The position numbers were made by a program, and so were the translations under genes. Under the pieces are notes generated by a model that was not told the origin of the DNA, did no database searches, and saw only the letters and a list, made by a program, of their open reading frames with translations. DNA of 64,000 nucleotides from Antedon mediterranea (Eukaryota > Echinodermata > Crinoidea > Comatulida > Antedonidae), in the NCBI RefSeq assembly GCF_964355755.1, contig NC_092675.1, positions 23,538,412 to 23,602,411 on the forward strand, given 5' to 3'. This document shows, piece by piece, positions 51,924 to 64,000 of the stretch (position 1 is the first letter of the stretch; each line of letters begins with the position of its first letter).

Positions 51924-52359
51924 AATTGTAATTATGTAATAGCCGCTGTCAATTGATTCAGTGCTTCCTTTTCGCTTCCAGTTTGCTTCTGTTTCCGTTC
52001 CGTTTTGATAACGTTGTGGTAACGTTTTGCATGTTTATGGTGATTTCTTGTACTGGTGTTATGCATGATTATGATTAAATTACGAGAAAGAAAGTACTGT
52101 ATACAGTGTTTTGTGTAGTCCTGACTCATTTCTATCCATCACTTAATTTGGTTATCCTGATGGAACATAACCACATTTCATTATGTTGACAATTTGACAA
52201 ATGTTTAGGAAATAATGCTTAATATTAACGTAATTAAAAGATCCTTGAACTGTTCGGAATTTCATTTGTTCAACATGTCATAATGTTATCTTTTGTTACA
52301 GTTCTCTGATGATGGGTAAAACACAATATGTGATTTATCTGTATCTTTAGTTGGGTGCG

Positions 52360-52480
52360 TGCAACGCGACTCTACAGCTCACTATGTCGGTAGGTTGGTC
52401 GGTCGGTCGGTAAACACTAACTCAAATTTGAGCACGCGGCTGCAGCCATGGATATGGCCTTGTTTAAATTTTCCTTCAAC
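52360..52480 (-). mobile_element. Short reverse-oriented copy of the 14 kb element
   Basis: It carries ACGCGACTCTACAGCTCAC, then TCGG-TAGG-TTGG-TCGG-TCGG and GAGCACGCGGCTGCAGCCAT, the reverse complement of the two ends of 14014-14693 with the middle missing. Its terminal hairpin is degenerate. Confidence 0.65.
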
Positions 52481-53077
52481 AGAATATGTCTTCTATATAT
52501 ACATACACACATTTATGAACAGTTAATTGCGATATTTGTTTTGCCCAATATCGTATAGAATTTTCAAGAAACATCCTAACTCTCATAGTATCGTAAATTA
52601 AAAACTATACATAGCTCAATAAACTGTAGACTGTGCAAATCGATAGGTTGGAGGAAAAAGTGTAAATTTGAAGATAACAAAACCAACAAAGCAAACTAAT
52701 TTCCTTACGTAGCAATTCTCTATAGTGATTATCAGAATGTGTGTGGTATTTGAGAAACCACATTAAAGATGTATTTTCCCCCTCGAAAATATAATTGTTA
52801 AACCGTATTTTTAATGTGTAATTTGAATGTCACCTAATAGTTATCCACTTTGAACAAAAATTGGATCGAAAAAAATGTGTTTACCTAAAAACTGTAGGCC
52901 TAATTTAAAGCAAAAAATATTCAAATTGGCTGGCAGCCAATGAGTTTTTGGTTGAATTTAACTATTTATTTATTTTCGTTTTTTTCTACGGAAGTGATTA
53001 ACTGTAACTGTATTAAAACTACAAATAATCTATTCAAAGTATGATTTTATTAATCTTTATTTTTCAAGTTTTTTTTG

Positions 53078-53097
53078 GTGGGGGGGGGGGGGGGAGG
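53078..53097. repeat. Poly-G run
   Basis: TTTTTTGGTG followed by a run of about 16 G and then AGGAC. It is a possible four-stranded structure and also a likely sequencing or assembly weak point. Confidence 0.8.
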
Positions 53098-54482
53098 ACA
53101 ATACATCTTACATTTTAAATACATTTAGTTTTTGACAGTTTATGCTAGTGTGATATTTGTTACGTTGCATTAACATTCTGGAAAACAAGAGGGCGCAATG
53201 TACACTTTCTAGAATATACAATAACTAATTACAACAACATGTAGGCCTATACTAGTTATTAATGTTTATAGAAAACTAGATATCTTACTGTGTGGTAACT
53301 TTGCAATATAGTAGCAATACGGTAAAACCTTAACATTTTGGTATGAATAGGAATTTTGATATGAAGCAAATAGTGTTGTTTATGTAAACCACGTAAAAAA
53401 CAAGTGTGCACTATGCAAATATTTCTCAATAATTGAACCAATCAAAAGCTGTTATCCTGTATGCAGTAAGGTCAACTGGCATGCGAAGAGAGATGAGATG
53501 TGACAATCCGCGATACCGCGCTAAACATGCAGAGAATGTTATAACTAAAAGTCATATTCACTTATTTTTTAAAGAATAAAATGTGATTGTATCCTTTTGG
53601 CTATTAAACCGTTTGCTTAAGAAAATCTCCGAATATAAATCCTATTATCTTTTTTTTTAGAAAGTAACTTGAACTTCATCACAATGTTGATTATGAACGT
53701 CATCTTCTAAATTTAACGTTTGTTCATACAATGATGAAACAAAATATTAAACTAATACCATACGATTCTCAGTAAAGAAATTAACGTTTTATCAATTCTG
53801 TGTAGGCATTTAATAATAAACAAAATACATGTCTATAAAGATGAACACAACATATCAAAATAACGTCATACGTGTCAATCTAGATAGTTATTGTGCATAA
53901 TTACAATAAAGCAACACTGATTAATATACTAAAAGCATACCATTCAAAACAGAGAGACATTTCGTTAAATCTGTGTATAATATATTATTAAATGAAGCTG
54001 ATCAATAGCGTTCCAAATAGAGGAACGTTATATATGTTATGTATATGTATAAATAATGAACCATCACCTATCCTCTTAATAACCAATGCCATTCTAAATA
54101 AAAGAATGTTTAGTTAAATAATATATAATTGTTATAATGAAAACAAATTGGCATGTTAAAATAAATTATTATATTATAATTATACAATTCCAGATATTGT
54201 TTCGTTCAGGTCTCTGTATTATTTATATACCAATTTGAATCATAGGCCTTATCATTCTAAATTAAGAAATGCCACAAAACATTACAATGAGTAAACACCA
54301 ATATCAAATTAACATTTCAACTATTCGAAAATCGTTTTTAAAGACTGTGTAAGTGTTTTGAATATGAATAACAAAATATGAAATATGAAATTATTATCTT
54401 AATTTTAAAACCTTAAGATATCTAAAAATACACAAAAGTGTAACACGTTATGCTTCCGTTTCTAACGTTTGGAATACCAAGT

Positions 54483-57400
54483 CTATGGTAAAGCACATGC
54501 GCAGTATCCAACAACTGAAGAAAAAAAAAAGGTTAATATTAACAATAAAATCTGATCTAGGCCTACCTGTTATACATTTCTTTTACAATACAATTTTGAA
54601 ATTTCAATTTAATAAAAGACTCATTGATACTGAAAAATAATGTACAGTGTATTGATCAAATTGCATTTTTTAAAGTTATTATTTTCAATAAGTGAACAAA
54701 ATCTCGATTATATACATTGTAGGCCTACCTGTCTTGCAGGTTTGTCCCATGAACCCATGAGGACATTCACAAAAACTGGAATCACCTGCAGTAGTAGCAC
54801 ATGTACCACCATTTAAGCATCCAGAACCACATCCATCATTTTCGTCTGAAAGAATGTATTCAAATACAAGTTTTAACGTTATAATGTATTTTATTGAAGT
54901 TATGATATGTGATATGTTGTTTATATTTCTATATCTAATTAAATACTGAAGATAATAGGCGTATTTTAAAAATAATTTTAATACAATGTTATGAGGACAT
55001 AATCTAATGTTTGTTATGATGAAAATATGATAGTGAATACGGCAAAATAATTATAATAAAGTTATTGTTAAAACATTAATGCTGAAGCTTTTTAAATGCA
55101 ATTTATTAGGCCTATATTACGATACTTGTTATTTAAAATTTGTAAAAAAAAACAACAACAGCCATACTTATTGTAAATGTCCAAAACGATGGATCTTGTA
55201 TTGCTTGTGATTGTGGTTCACACGATCCCATACCTCTCGCTACTCCCGCATCCGTCAAGATATAGTAGGCGTGATTCTCATGTAGCGAAATGTTTCGTGT
55301 TGTAAATTCAACGGAACGACTGACTGTCAAATATGAGACATCTGGACTGGAAGAAACATCAAATGTGTAGACGATGTTGCCATTGGAAACATCATAGAAC
55401 CGAATGAATGTTGGTCTAGTAGGACGCAAAATCTGTCCAAAAATTGTAAAGAAAATTTCAGAAAACAAACAAATCTATGGTGATTGTATTTGTAATGTTG
55501 TGATAGTAGTGGTTAACATTTTCAAAAAGTATGTACAATTACGGACATAAATATAAATACAAATTTAAACAGGTAAGCAGTATAACATTCAAAGCAAAGT
55601 GGTATGTTGTTACTGGTTAAATTATTTAATAATAATAATCTTATAGTCTTATATAACGCCTAATACATTGTTTCTAAACGCTTTACAAACAAAAATAATC
55701 CATAAAATATCCTAAGGAAAAAAAGGAAGATGAAGCAGAGGAACATTTTCAACGCGCTCTTCCCCACTTGAAGCTCGCGTTATATTTATTTGTTTAAGGA
55801 AAGATGTGTCTACCTCACTGGTATTTGGTGGTTGGACGATTGTCTTCAGTTAGGAAAACCATTCTGGCTGACCTCAATTATGTTACAATAGTTACTCAAA
55901 CACAATATATATATGTGGTGAGATATATACAGGATAATAATGTGTACGATAAGGAATATATTACTACATACATCATTGTCAAACGCCATTCGATACACGG
56001 AATGATCCACGAATACTTCTGCTCCTGGTTGAGGTTCCAGAGACGTAATTTTTGGTGCATATGCTGCAAAAAAAAACCAGCATAATTATTAATAGTGAGG
56101 AAGCATGATAAAGATATCAGAGAATACATAACCCATAAAACATTAATGAAGCAATTGTTCTAGAATGTTGTTTATTAATGATTGATTAATTAAAACATAA
56201 CATACCACCAACAGCAAGTGTAATGCAAGTTTGGGGAGACGTCTGACTGAAACGTAAAATACAAACAAAATAATTACATGAATATTAAAATACAAGGAAC
56301 AGTCCATGCCAGCCGACGTGTTTCAGTCGAGCTCTCTAGGCATGACATTTCTCTGAACAATCTACAGTATAGCCCGGGAATTTTGAACGAGTCCGGCCGA
56401 CACAGATAGGCACAAAGGGCACTCCTTGGGCCTAGTTCAAGTGTCCTTCAACCTCGCATTTTTTAAAGCATTGACTAAAATATTTTATAGCATGTTGTTT
56501 GTATAGCTGTCTGTATATTGATGATATTTTTATATGCTTTTCAAGCTGAAATTTTACATGCATTTTTAATCTGAAATTGTTGTGTACGGATTTTAACTGT
56601 ATTTGTATCGTGTTTTTTTGTATGATCTGTTTACGGTACCGTATTGACTCATTTCATAGCCGGTAAGTTTCTTCTAGGAAGATTTTGACTTGATTAGATT
56701 GTTGATTTATCATGGCTACGTTTCGACATACCGGTTTGCCTACTCTATTAGTTATCCTGCTGGCGGTGATAACAAAATGGAATGCCAGGGATGTCCAGAG
56801 AAATTCCAATGTTTTGCGTAAAAGCAGTCCGTTTAAGGAATTCTTCACTAGCCAACATGGAATCACAGCACTTAAATTATGTTCTACGTCATACTTTGAA
56901 AAGGTATATCCACGCAAACACGGTCACGGAGGAAAAACTAAAACACGGGCAATACGACTTGGAGTTTTATTGAGACATTTTGCGTTTATGATTCTTGTTT
57001 TAAGTGGAGATATATCGTCTAACCCTGGACCCACAACTTGTGATCCATGTGGGCTGTGTTCAGGATCTGTGAAATCAAATCAACGAGGTATCTGCTGCGA
57101 TGGATGTGACTCATGGTACCACATTAAATGTGCGAATATCTCTATTAAAGAATACAATCGCCTTGCCAAATCGGATTCGGACTGGCATTGCTACTCATGT
57201 ATGGTACCTAACTTCAGTGATTCATTATTTGAAGATGATACTATTAATATATCTGATGTTTCGTACACGGAGTTGTTAAATGCCAATTTGGAAAACGAGG
57301 ATAGGCTGCTCAACGAGTTAGAATGTAAACTTCTTTGTGGTAAGGGTTTGATATTTATTCACCTTAACGTTAGAAGTTTACGTAACAAAATCGATCAAAT

Positions 57401-60400
57401 TCGAGATATTGCAAAAAATACGAACGCATCAGTCATTGCAATAAGTGAGTCGTGGCTCGATGATTCAATCAATGATGCTGAAATAAAAATTGAAAATTTC
57501 TCCATAGAAAGGAACGACAGAAATGGAAAAGGGGGTGGAGTGTGTTTATATATACGCAATACTATTTCATACTCAGTCAGAAATGATTTAGACAGAGAGG
57601 ATATCGAATGCAAATGGATTGATATAATTTTGCCAAAGTCGAAGCCAATTTTAACCGGTGTTTGCTATCGCCCACCAAAACAAGGTACATTTTTTAACTG
57701 TTTAGAAAACCTGCTTATGACTGTTGGAAACTTCATTGCTCAAGAAATTATTATTCTTGGAGACTTTAAATGTTTTAAATTGTAATCGTAACAACTATGA
57801 GTCAGTGACTAACTTCTGTAATACTCTCGGTCTTGAACAACTTATCACTGAACCAACTAGGATCAGTGATAACAATAGCTCAGCAATAGATTTGATCTTT
57901 GCCAGTGATCCTTTAAAAATTAAGGCCAGTGGAGTAATTCCTATTGGACTAAGTGATCACTTTTTAACGTTTTGTAGACGAAAACGGACTAATATCATTT
58001 CTGGCATACACAGAACAATTGATGTTAGATCAATGAAAAATTACAGTTCTGATTCACTGACTCATATGCTTAATAGTATTGACTGGTCAGATTGTATTAG
58101 TTTAACTTGTGTTCAATCTTCATGGGATACATTTAAAGATAAGTTTCTGCGTATAATTGATTCTATTGCTCCTAAAAAAAAAGTTAGGGTTAAAGTAAAA
58201 GATCAACCATGGTTTGACTCCGAATTAAGAGATCTTATTAGGCAAAGAGACAAAATGTTAATTAGATATCGTAGTACAAAGGATGTGATGCATCTCAAGG
58301 GTTTTAGAAAACTCCGAAATAGTGTAAATTATAAAATTAAAAAAGCTAAAGTAAATTTTTATTCTGAACAACTTCAAGAAAATAAATACAAACCAAAACA
58401 ATTATGGAAAGTTCTTAAAGGTCTTGGAACCTCTAAATCAAATAATAATGACAAGAAACAGGTTAGTCTTGAGATCAACAATGAATATGTTCATGATAAG
58501 AAAGAAGTTGCTGAAGAGTTTAATTCGTACTTCACCAACGTTGCTGGAGAGCTAGTAAACAAACTTGACCCTCCTAGTAATACTTATAACTTGGAACATG
58601 TCAATGTCTTTTACAGTAGCAAAGGTGTCTTTCCTAATGATTTTTCTTTCATAGAATTATCTGAAGATAATGTTCTAAAACAATTATCGACGAGTAAAGC
58701 TACCGGAATAGATACTGTACCAGCCAAATTCTTCAAAGATGGGGCTTCTGCAATAGCAAAACCATTAACTCATATTATTAAGTTGTCCTTCACATCCGGT
58801 ATTGTACCCAAAGAATGGAAATTAGCGAGAGTCATCCCAATTCACAAGAAGGGTAGTAAAACGGTGGTAGGTAACTATCGTCCGGTGTCTATACTCTCGG
58901 CTTTTTCTAAAGTTGTTGAAAGACTAGTACATGACCAATTGATGGAATACCTTAATTCTAAATCACTTATCTATGATTTCCAATGTGGGTTCCGAGCAAA
59001 TTTTTCGACAGATCTTTGTTTAATTCACCTAACTGACCATATTAAAAAGAATTGGGATAAAGGTAATTTAACAGGTATGATAGTCTTAGACCTACAAAAG
59101 GCTTTCGATACTGTAGACCACCATATTTTACTAGGCAAAATGAGAGCATTAGGATTGTCCCAAACAGTAATAGTTTGGTTTAAATCATATTTAACAGATA
59201 GATGGCAGGTAGTTGATAATTGTGGTACTCTTTCAACGTGGAAAAAAATAACATGTGAGGTCCCTCAGGGGTCAATATTGGGCCCACTGTTGTTCTTAAT
59301 GTATGTGAATGATATGGAATCTGCATTGAGTAGTAAACTGCTCCTTTATGCCGATGATTCTGCTATAGTTGTATCTGATAAAAGTGTCGCCAATATACAA
59401 AATGTATTGTCAAAAGAATTAAAATCTATTAATTCTTGGTTATTAGATAATAGATTGTCATTGCATCTAGGCAAAACGTATTCAATTCTATTTGGATCTA
59501 AACGTAAACTCAGAAATCAACAAGAATTGAAAGTTACATGCAATGATTATTATACAAACCTACAGTAAGTTACCTAGGACTTGAACTCGATAACAATCTA
59601 ACTGGAGATTATATAGGTAAATCAGTTATAAAGAAAGTAAACTCAAGGGTAAAATTTTTATATAGAAATAGAAAGTACTTAACTTTCAGAGATCTTAAGT
59701 TACTAGCAAATAGTTTGGTGTTATGCCTTTATGATTACGCTTGTAGCGTGTGGTACTCTGGATTAAAAAAAACATTAAACGTTAAATTGCAAACTGCACA
59801 AAATAAGACAGTCAGATGTATTCTTGGTCTTGAACCAAGGGATCACATTGGGGCTAATAAATTAAACAAACTGAATTGGCTCCCAGTAGACTTAAGAGTT
59901 AAACAGATAAAACTTTGTCACATGTATCGTATTATTAATGGATTAAGCCCTACGTTTATGAATGATGGTATTAGTAGAGCAAATGTAATTCACCAGTACA
60001 ATACTAGATTTGCAACTCAATCAATTTATAGACCATATATAGGTAACCACTCCCAAACAACCTTTGTTAACACGGCAATAACGTCATGGAATCACCTGCC
60101 AACATTGATACAGTGTTCAGAAACCATCAATCAATTCAAAAGAAATATCAGAACACATCTCAAAAAGGTTATGCTTGAAAGATTATAATTTATATTAATA
60201 TTGTTACTACATGTGTTATTGTTTATTGTAAATGTTTATTCTTATGGTGTTTTTATCCTTAAGGGCCACAATGGAAATAAGTTTGACCTTTGGTTACTTT
60301 TTTGTGTTACCCTGAATTCATTCTTTTTTTTTTTTTATGTTGTTATTTTATGAATTCGAATAAAGAAATGAAAAGAAATGAAATGAAAAATTGTTATTTT

Positions 60401-63343
60401 ACAACCTCTGTCTCTACAAAATCAAAAAAAGTTGATGTGTCCATATATGGACACGATTACGTCATATCACTACCATATTTGTGCTCATCACATGTTTTTG
60501 TAATTTTCACTCTGAAAGTAACGAAACCAGCAATGTGATGAATACCTTAGTGGAATAAAGGAAACAATAAAGTATTATAGATTGTGTATATTGTGAAGTT
60601 TTTACTCACCCAGTTGTACTTTCTGCCGTATAACAAATTATGTTTTCGCCGATTTGGTTCGCACTAGGAGTCCATGTAAGATTCACAGAAAATAAATCAC
60701 CATCGATCTGAACTAGTTTAGATTTATGGAACCCCAACGGTGAGACAGTCATAATATCTGATATTCTGTAATTGCAGATACAATATTAGTTTAGACCTAC
60801 TTCAAATAATAAACAGTTTTATATACGATTGTATTGTGTTCAATATATAGCAAGTTAAATGATTGAAATAAAGAAAGATGGTTATTTGTTTAAGCCTAGT
60901 CTACATTTGCAAAGTTTAGTTTTTGGTAAAGCTTCCAGACAATTGGCAACAACTTGACAAACTTCAGACTTCGGTAAATTGTGTAGACAAAGACTTCTCC
61001 AGAGTTTTCAAACAAAAGTTTGTCAAAGTTGTCTGTGGTAGAATAGGCTTACAGTATTATTATTCTTTATATCTTGTTGCTAACATGTTTGTCTTTTTTA
61101 AAATTCAGAATATAAACATTTTTTCAAACATCCTTCAAGTTCTGGAATAGAATATTTGGCAAAACTTTAGGGATTACGCAAAAGGAACAAAAACACCATG
61201 CGGTATTATTCATAATGTTAAAGAAGCAGGATGGAAAACAGTATATCAACAACAAAAATATTATATTCTTACCCGTTTGCACTTCGTGCTACAATGCTTT
61301 GAATGTATGTTTCATTTTCTGAAACTCCAACACACGACCCGTCTGTAGGCGTTGGGTAGACAAATTCTGGGGCGGCATCACACTGACCTTGATTGACGAA
61401 AACATTTACCAGAAACTGTAGAGGTATCTTGCTCAGCGGTGTTGTTGACGATTGATTCCCAAAATCCTCGATCATCAGAGCCACAGCATACCAACCCGTA
61501 GTATACACAGCGTTATAACTGAGTGTACACGTCTCCTATAAATTAACAATTATTTTATCAACACAGTATTTTGGGCCGGGATTTTTTACGAATACGTATT
61601 ACCCAGTTCCATTGATCTTAAGCGTTAGTGTGCAAATTATCTGCACGACAAAATACTCTATGATCTGTTAGTATGCACATACCTTCAGATACATTAAAAT
61701 TTATGTCATCCTACACAAGAATTGAACTCACAAGTTATAAAATCAACTACCGATTCCCGATTGTTGATATAACCGTGTACAGTTATTTTCCGTCTTTGTT
61801 CATATCCATACATTATTATTTATTTATTTACAATTGAACACACTGTACCCCAGATATGTTTCATTGATATGTATGCATTTTGAATTAAAATTGTTCTATA
61901 ATTAACTTACCTCGTTTAATGCAGCATTTGGAAATCCGTTGCAAACAGAATCACATTCTGAAGAACCTGCAGCCCATCGACATCGTACCATATCGCCGTC
62001 TGGATCATTTACTTTTTAAAAACCAATAAATGTAATATGTTTCCAATTTAATGACATCATAACATACTGTCCACATTAGACGTAAACAAATGAATAATTA
62101 GAGTAATATATCAAGAATCAATGATGGCGTCTATATTGGGTGGGGGAGTACTGTAGTCCTATCTTTGAATACAACTGTAAGTCGGGGAGGCGAGGCTAAT
62201 CATGTCTATTCATCAACTACTACTGGCGTACGATATAACTCCATTAAAGTAGGCTATACTTTTCTCTCTCTAAAAATAATGTGGGAATGTGCGTTTTTGT
62301 GGAATAAGAATACCCGCCGATGAAAAAATAATTATGTTACTCAATTATGTTACTACAAATTCATTATATAAATGTCACAACAGGATAGGTAATACCTTAA
62401 CGAATGCATTATCAATACACTAAAGGTAACTTAAATGTGCAAAACATTTTATTATACAGATTTAAAATAATTAAAAATCAAAGCAAAAGCTTACCAGGTA
62501 TGGTGAATGTATGGGAGCAACCATGTTGAAGGCGAACAATGGGAGTTACCGACGAAACTGGAGATGAATTGGGCCTTCCAGTATCTTGCCTTACCGTCAG
62601 ATCAACACTCATTGGAAGTGCCCAATTACCATTACTACCAATATGTAGGCCCCCAATCCAGTTACCACCTGTAAACCTTTAAAATACAAATTGCATGATA
62701 TTGACTGGAAAAGTATTGAATCATCATTTTCGAAATAAAAAATCATACACATGAAATTGGTGAAAACGAATTAAGGCTAGATAATTAAAACCAGTAATAA
62801 CTTACGGTACATAATTATGATTTTCAACATACCGTATACCGTATTTATTATTCGCCAAAATAAACGCCCGCAATAAATACGGTATTATATTATGGTTTTT
62901 GTTGATTTTTGGTTTTATTTCTCTTTCCCTTTCTTTTAACTAATAATTTTTGTTTTCATTATTTAATTTAATTAATTATTTATAAATTCTATTTATTTTG
63001 AATGTTATATTTAATTGTTGTCAACTGCAGTTATTTTTTCATGTAATTGTTCCTGTCAAATTGTATTGCACTTTTGCATTGCAAGGCAAAATTATATTAA
63101 ATGTTTGACTTACGACATGACAAATGTCTTGTTTCCTGAAGAACTGAATAAGACAGACCTAACACCAGTCGTCCAATCTTCAGTTGTGCTAAAATCGGTA
63201 CAATAGAAGCTCAGACTAACACTTCCAGAACATCCATTGGTGCAACTTAGTGATCCTCCTCCCAGTAACTGTTGATTTGCTATTGTAGTCTCATTACAAT
63301 ATTGGGAACTTCTTCGCCAAGATATCCTCCATGAAATTTCAAT
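54483..63343 (-). CDS. Large extracellular protein with EGF domain, 3' part (partial)
   Basis: Eleven minus-strand exons join in phase to 504 aa ending in a stop: 63343-63114, 62676-62495, 62011-61911, 61535-61273, 60765-60610, 56246-56206, 56063-55968, 55867-55819, 55415-55168, 54845-54729, 54514-54483. The 5' end is outside the window. Order: a Cys-rich region (ISWRISWRRSSQYC, CTDFSTTEDW), then VDLTVRQDTGRPNSSPV and DPDGDMVRCRWA, then YAVALMIEDFG and PLSKIPLQFLVNVF, then NLTWTPSANQIGENIICYTA. Next comes an Ig-like segment from APKITSLEPQPGAEVFVDHS to DPSFWTFTI (bacterial-Ig/SbsA-like pattern) and one EGF-like domain (GCLNGGTC...CECPHGFMGQTC). Many N-glycosylation sequons indicate a secreted or surface protein. 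Exons at 55968, 55819 and 54483 are the least certain. A 4-kb LINE lies antisense in the 56247-60609 intron. Confidence 0.7.
55629..55765. repeat. Fragment of a common interspersed repeat
   Basis: AATAATAATAATCTTATAG, TATAACGCCTAATACATTG and AAACGCTTTACAAACAAA resemble the widespread 'ATAGCGCTT...AATGCTTTAC' interspersed sequence. It sits in an intron of the minus-strand gene and has no coding content. Confidence 0.35.
56712..57785 (+). pseudogene. LINE ORF part 1: leader, 2A-like motif, PHD finger, endonuclease
   Basis: An N-terminal region of ~95 residues with a hydrophobic stretch (LPTLLVILLAVI) leads to LVLSGDISSNPGP (GDISSNPGP at residues 99-107), a 2A-type ribosome-skipping motif in which the usual Glu is Ser. 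A C4HC3 PHD-type zinc finger follows (CGLC...CCDGCDSWYHIKC...WHCYSC, about 110-162). Then comes the apurinic-like endonuclease: HLNVRSLRNKI, ISESWLDD, GGGVCLYIR, YRPPKQ and IIILGDF. The frame is lost at GDF around 57768-57773. In known elements with this layout, 2A separates the N-terminal product from the enzyme part. Confidence 0.8.
57724..59568 (+). pseudogene. LINE ORF part 2: end of endonuclease and reverse transcriptase
   Basis: Homology begins after the frameshift near 57770 (LNCNRNNYESV, then AIDLIFASDP, SDHF of the endonuclease), so the ATG at 57724 is not a real start. The reverse transcriptase has KEWKLARVIPIHKKGSK, NYRPVSILSAFSKVVERLV, FDTVDHHILL, VPQGSILGPLLFLMYVNDM and the active-site YADD (59347-59358). 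The frame is lost again near 59555, before the VSYLGLELD segment. Confidence 0.85.
59562..60188 (+). pseudogene. LINE ORF part 3: post-RT C-terminal region
   Basis: Continues in the frame of part 1: VSYLGLELDNNLTGDYIG, then YDYACSVWYSGL, QNKTVRCILGL, LNWLPVDLRVKQIKLC and the end FKRNIRTHLKKVMLERL. This is the conserved C-terminal region of CR1/L2-type ORF2 and it is complete to the stop. Confidence 0.8.
60402..60520 (+). mobile_element. Fragment of the short MITE-like repeat, next to the LINE end
   Basis: CCTCTGTCTCTACAAAATC, GTCCATATATGGACACGA and CACTACCATATTTGTGCTC match the 15069-15219 family in order. The LINE 3' end lies within about 15 bp, so the LINE may have inserted beside or into this repeat. 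Confidence 0.5.
62837..62884. repeat. Short hairpin repeat (CCGTATTTATT type)
   Basis: Perfect 13-bp arms, TACCGTATTTATT and AATAAATACGGTA, around a 22-nt loop containing AATAAACGCCCG. It is a dispersed palindromic sequence in an intron of the EGF-domain gene. I recall similar units in other marine invertebrate genomes. Confidence 0.7.
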
Positions 63344-64000
63344 CTAAAGTAATTAACTGAGGTACTAATAATTACAATAGAACGTGTAAACGGTTATTTG
63401 ATATGTAAGAAAGGCTACATACTTCTTTGGCTAAAAGCATGGCAGTACAGAAAGGTGTAAAACGAAAATCACACTGTAAAGTATTTCTTTCTCAAATTAA
63501 ATTTACAGTGTAAATAAAAATCAAAGTAATAGGTAGATTTTAACAAATCCATGATAAAAGAGGCAAATCAAAGTAGAGCAGAAATAAGATGGAAAGAGAC
63601 CCAGCTATCTCAATTAAATGTTTATAAAGTGCAAAGAGCCTAATGATACGCAATTGCAAAAATCATCATCATACACAAAAAAATGTGTAATTTCAATATA
63701 CACTTCTCCGTAATAGTGATACAGATGTATTGACCTTTAAGCTTAATTTGAATTTTTTTGAGAAAGTAAAGTTTCTAGATTGAACCAGTAGAGTTTACCC
63801 GTCGTGTTCCGGATGGTATTAGTAAATGAAATAGCTGAGGCGTCAGAATAAAACTCCGTTGTACAATATGTAAATATTTTAAAAAATTGCCTCTTTCTTT
63901 CACCCGAGAAACCTGATTCAGTCTGTCAGAGAAGATAGATTAGAATGTATATTTATGTGCATGTATTACAATGTAATAATAACAAACAAAGATCTCATAA

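Larger units (their letters stand above)
51924..54480. other. AT-rich intergenic DNA
   Basis: No coding exon recognised. Contains the short reverse copy of the 14 kb element (52360-52480), a poly-G run near 53080-53095 and, around 53740-54420, AT-rich DNA with two small hairpins (GCGTTCC/GGAACGT near 54008-54029 and CATTCT/AGAATG near 54089-54109). Confidence 0.55.
56297..60388 (+). mobile_element. Nearly full-length LINE, CR1/L2-like, with 2A-like peptide and PHD finger
   Basis: Inserted antisense in an intron of the EGF-domain gene. The GC-richer 5' part (about 56297-56711) looks like an untranslated leader. The coding part is broken by two frameshifts. The 3' end has AAAGAAATGAAAAGAAATG repeats near 60362-60387, as in many CR1/L2-type elements. 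The 5' boundary is approximate and no target-site duplication was found. Confidence 0.85.

Noticed and set aside
55804-56085. Plus-strand 93-aa ORF
   Set aside because: It is the shadow of two minus-strand exons (55819-55867 and 55968-56063) of the EGF-domain gene.
63344-64000. Additional upstream exon of the minus-strand gene (open frame around 63760-63860)
   Set aside because: Read on the minus strand there are about 30 open codons (TEFYSDASAISFTNTIRN and following), but no convincing splice-site pair or family match, so it was not added to the model.

Overview
The window is eukaryotic nuclear DNA: AT-rich, with long introns, standard GT-AG splice sites, AATAAA signals, LINE retrotransposons and large tandem repeats. 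Invertebrate-type chloride-dependent alpha-amylase, a TFIIS gene, a non-LTR element with a 2A-like peptide and PHD finger, and an EGF-containing extracellular protein together suggest a marine invertebrate deuterostome, most likely an echinoderm. I cannot name the species from sequence alone.

Layout. 1-5.4 kb is gene-poor, with fragments of dispersed repeats. 5.96-13.8 kb (+) is a complete five-exon alpha-amylase gene (712 aa by my splice model) with a Gly-rich repeat linker and a C-terminal domain. Its first intron holds a 5'-truncated LINE and, on the minus strand, a small acidic ORF with SUMO-interaction-like motifs. 14.0-15.2 kb holds three small non-coding mobile-element copies. 18.2 kb (+) is a Tctex1/DYNLT dynein light chain. 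19.6-26.1 kb (+) is a nine-exon TFIIS (TCEA) gene of 299 aa. One of its introns looks like a U12-type AT-AC intron and the next carries a 1.6 kb hAT-like element with 8-bp target duplications. 26.6-27.7 kb is an ~84-bp minisatellite.

28.8-50.5 kb, about a third of the window, is a head-to-tail array of 13 monomers of ~1.5 kb. There is no credible coding capacity, but there are conserved hairpins at the junctions, dense TGACGTCA palindromes, internal duplications and an ~3.7 kb higher-order duplication. The 14 kb element is a diverged relative. The array family, the 14 kb element and the short 15 kb element share one terminal design: the 5' end motif recurs as the left arm of a hairpin at the 3' end. 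This resembles the asymmetric ends described for Helitron2/Helentron-type rolling-circle elements and is the most interesting structural signal here.

50.6-54.4 kb contains a LINE tail, one possible orphan exon and AT-rich DNA. 54.5-63.3 kb (-) is the 3' part of a large extracellular-protein gene (11 exons modelled, 504 aa, 5' end outside the window). A nearly complete ~4 kb LINE sits in antisense orientation in one of its introns.
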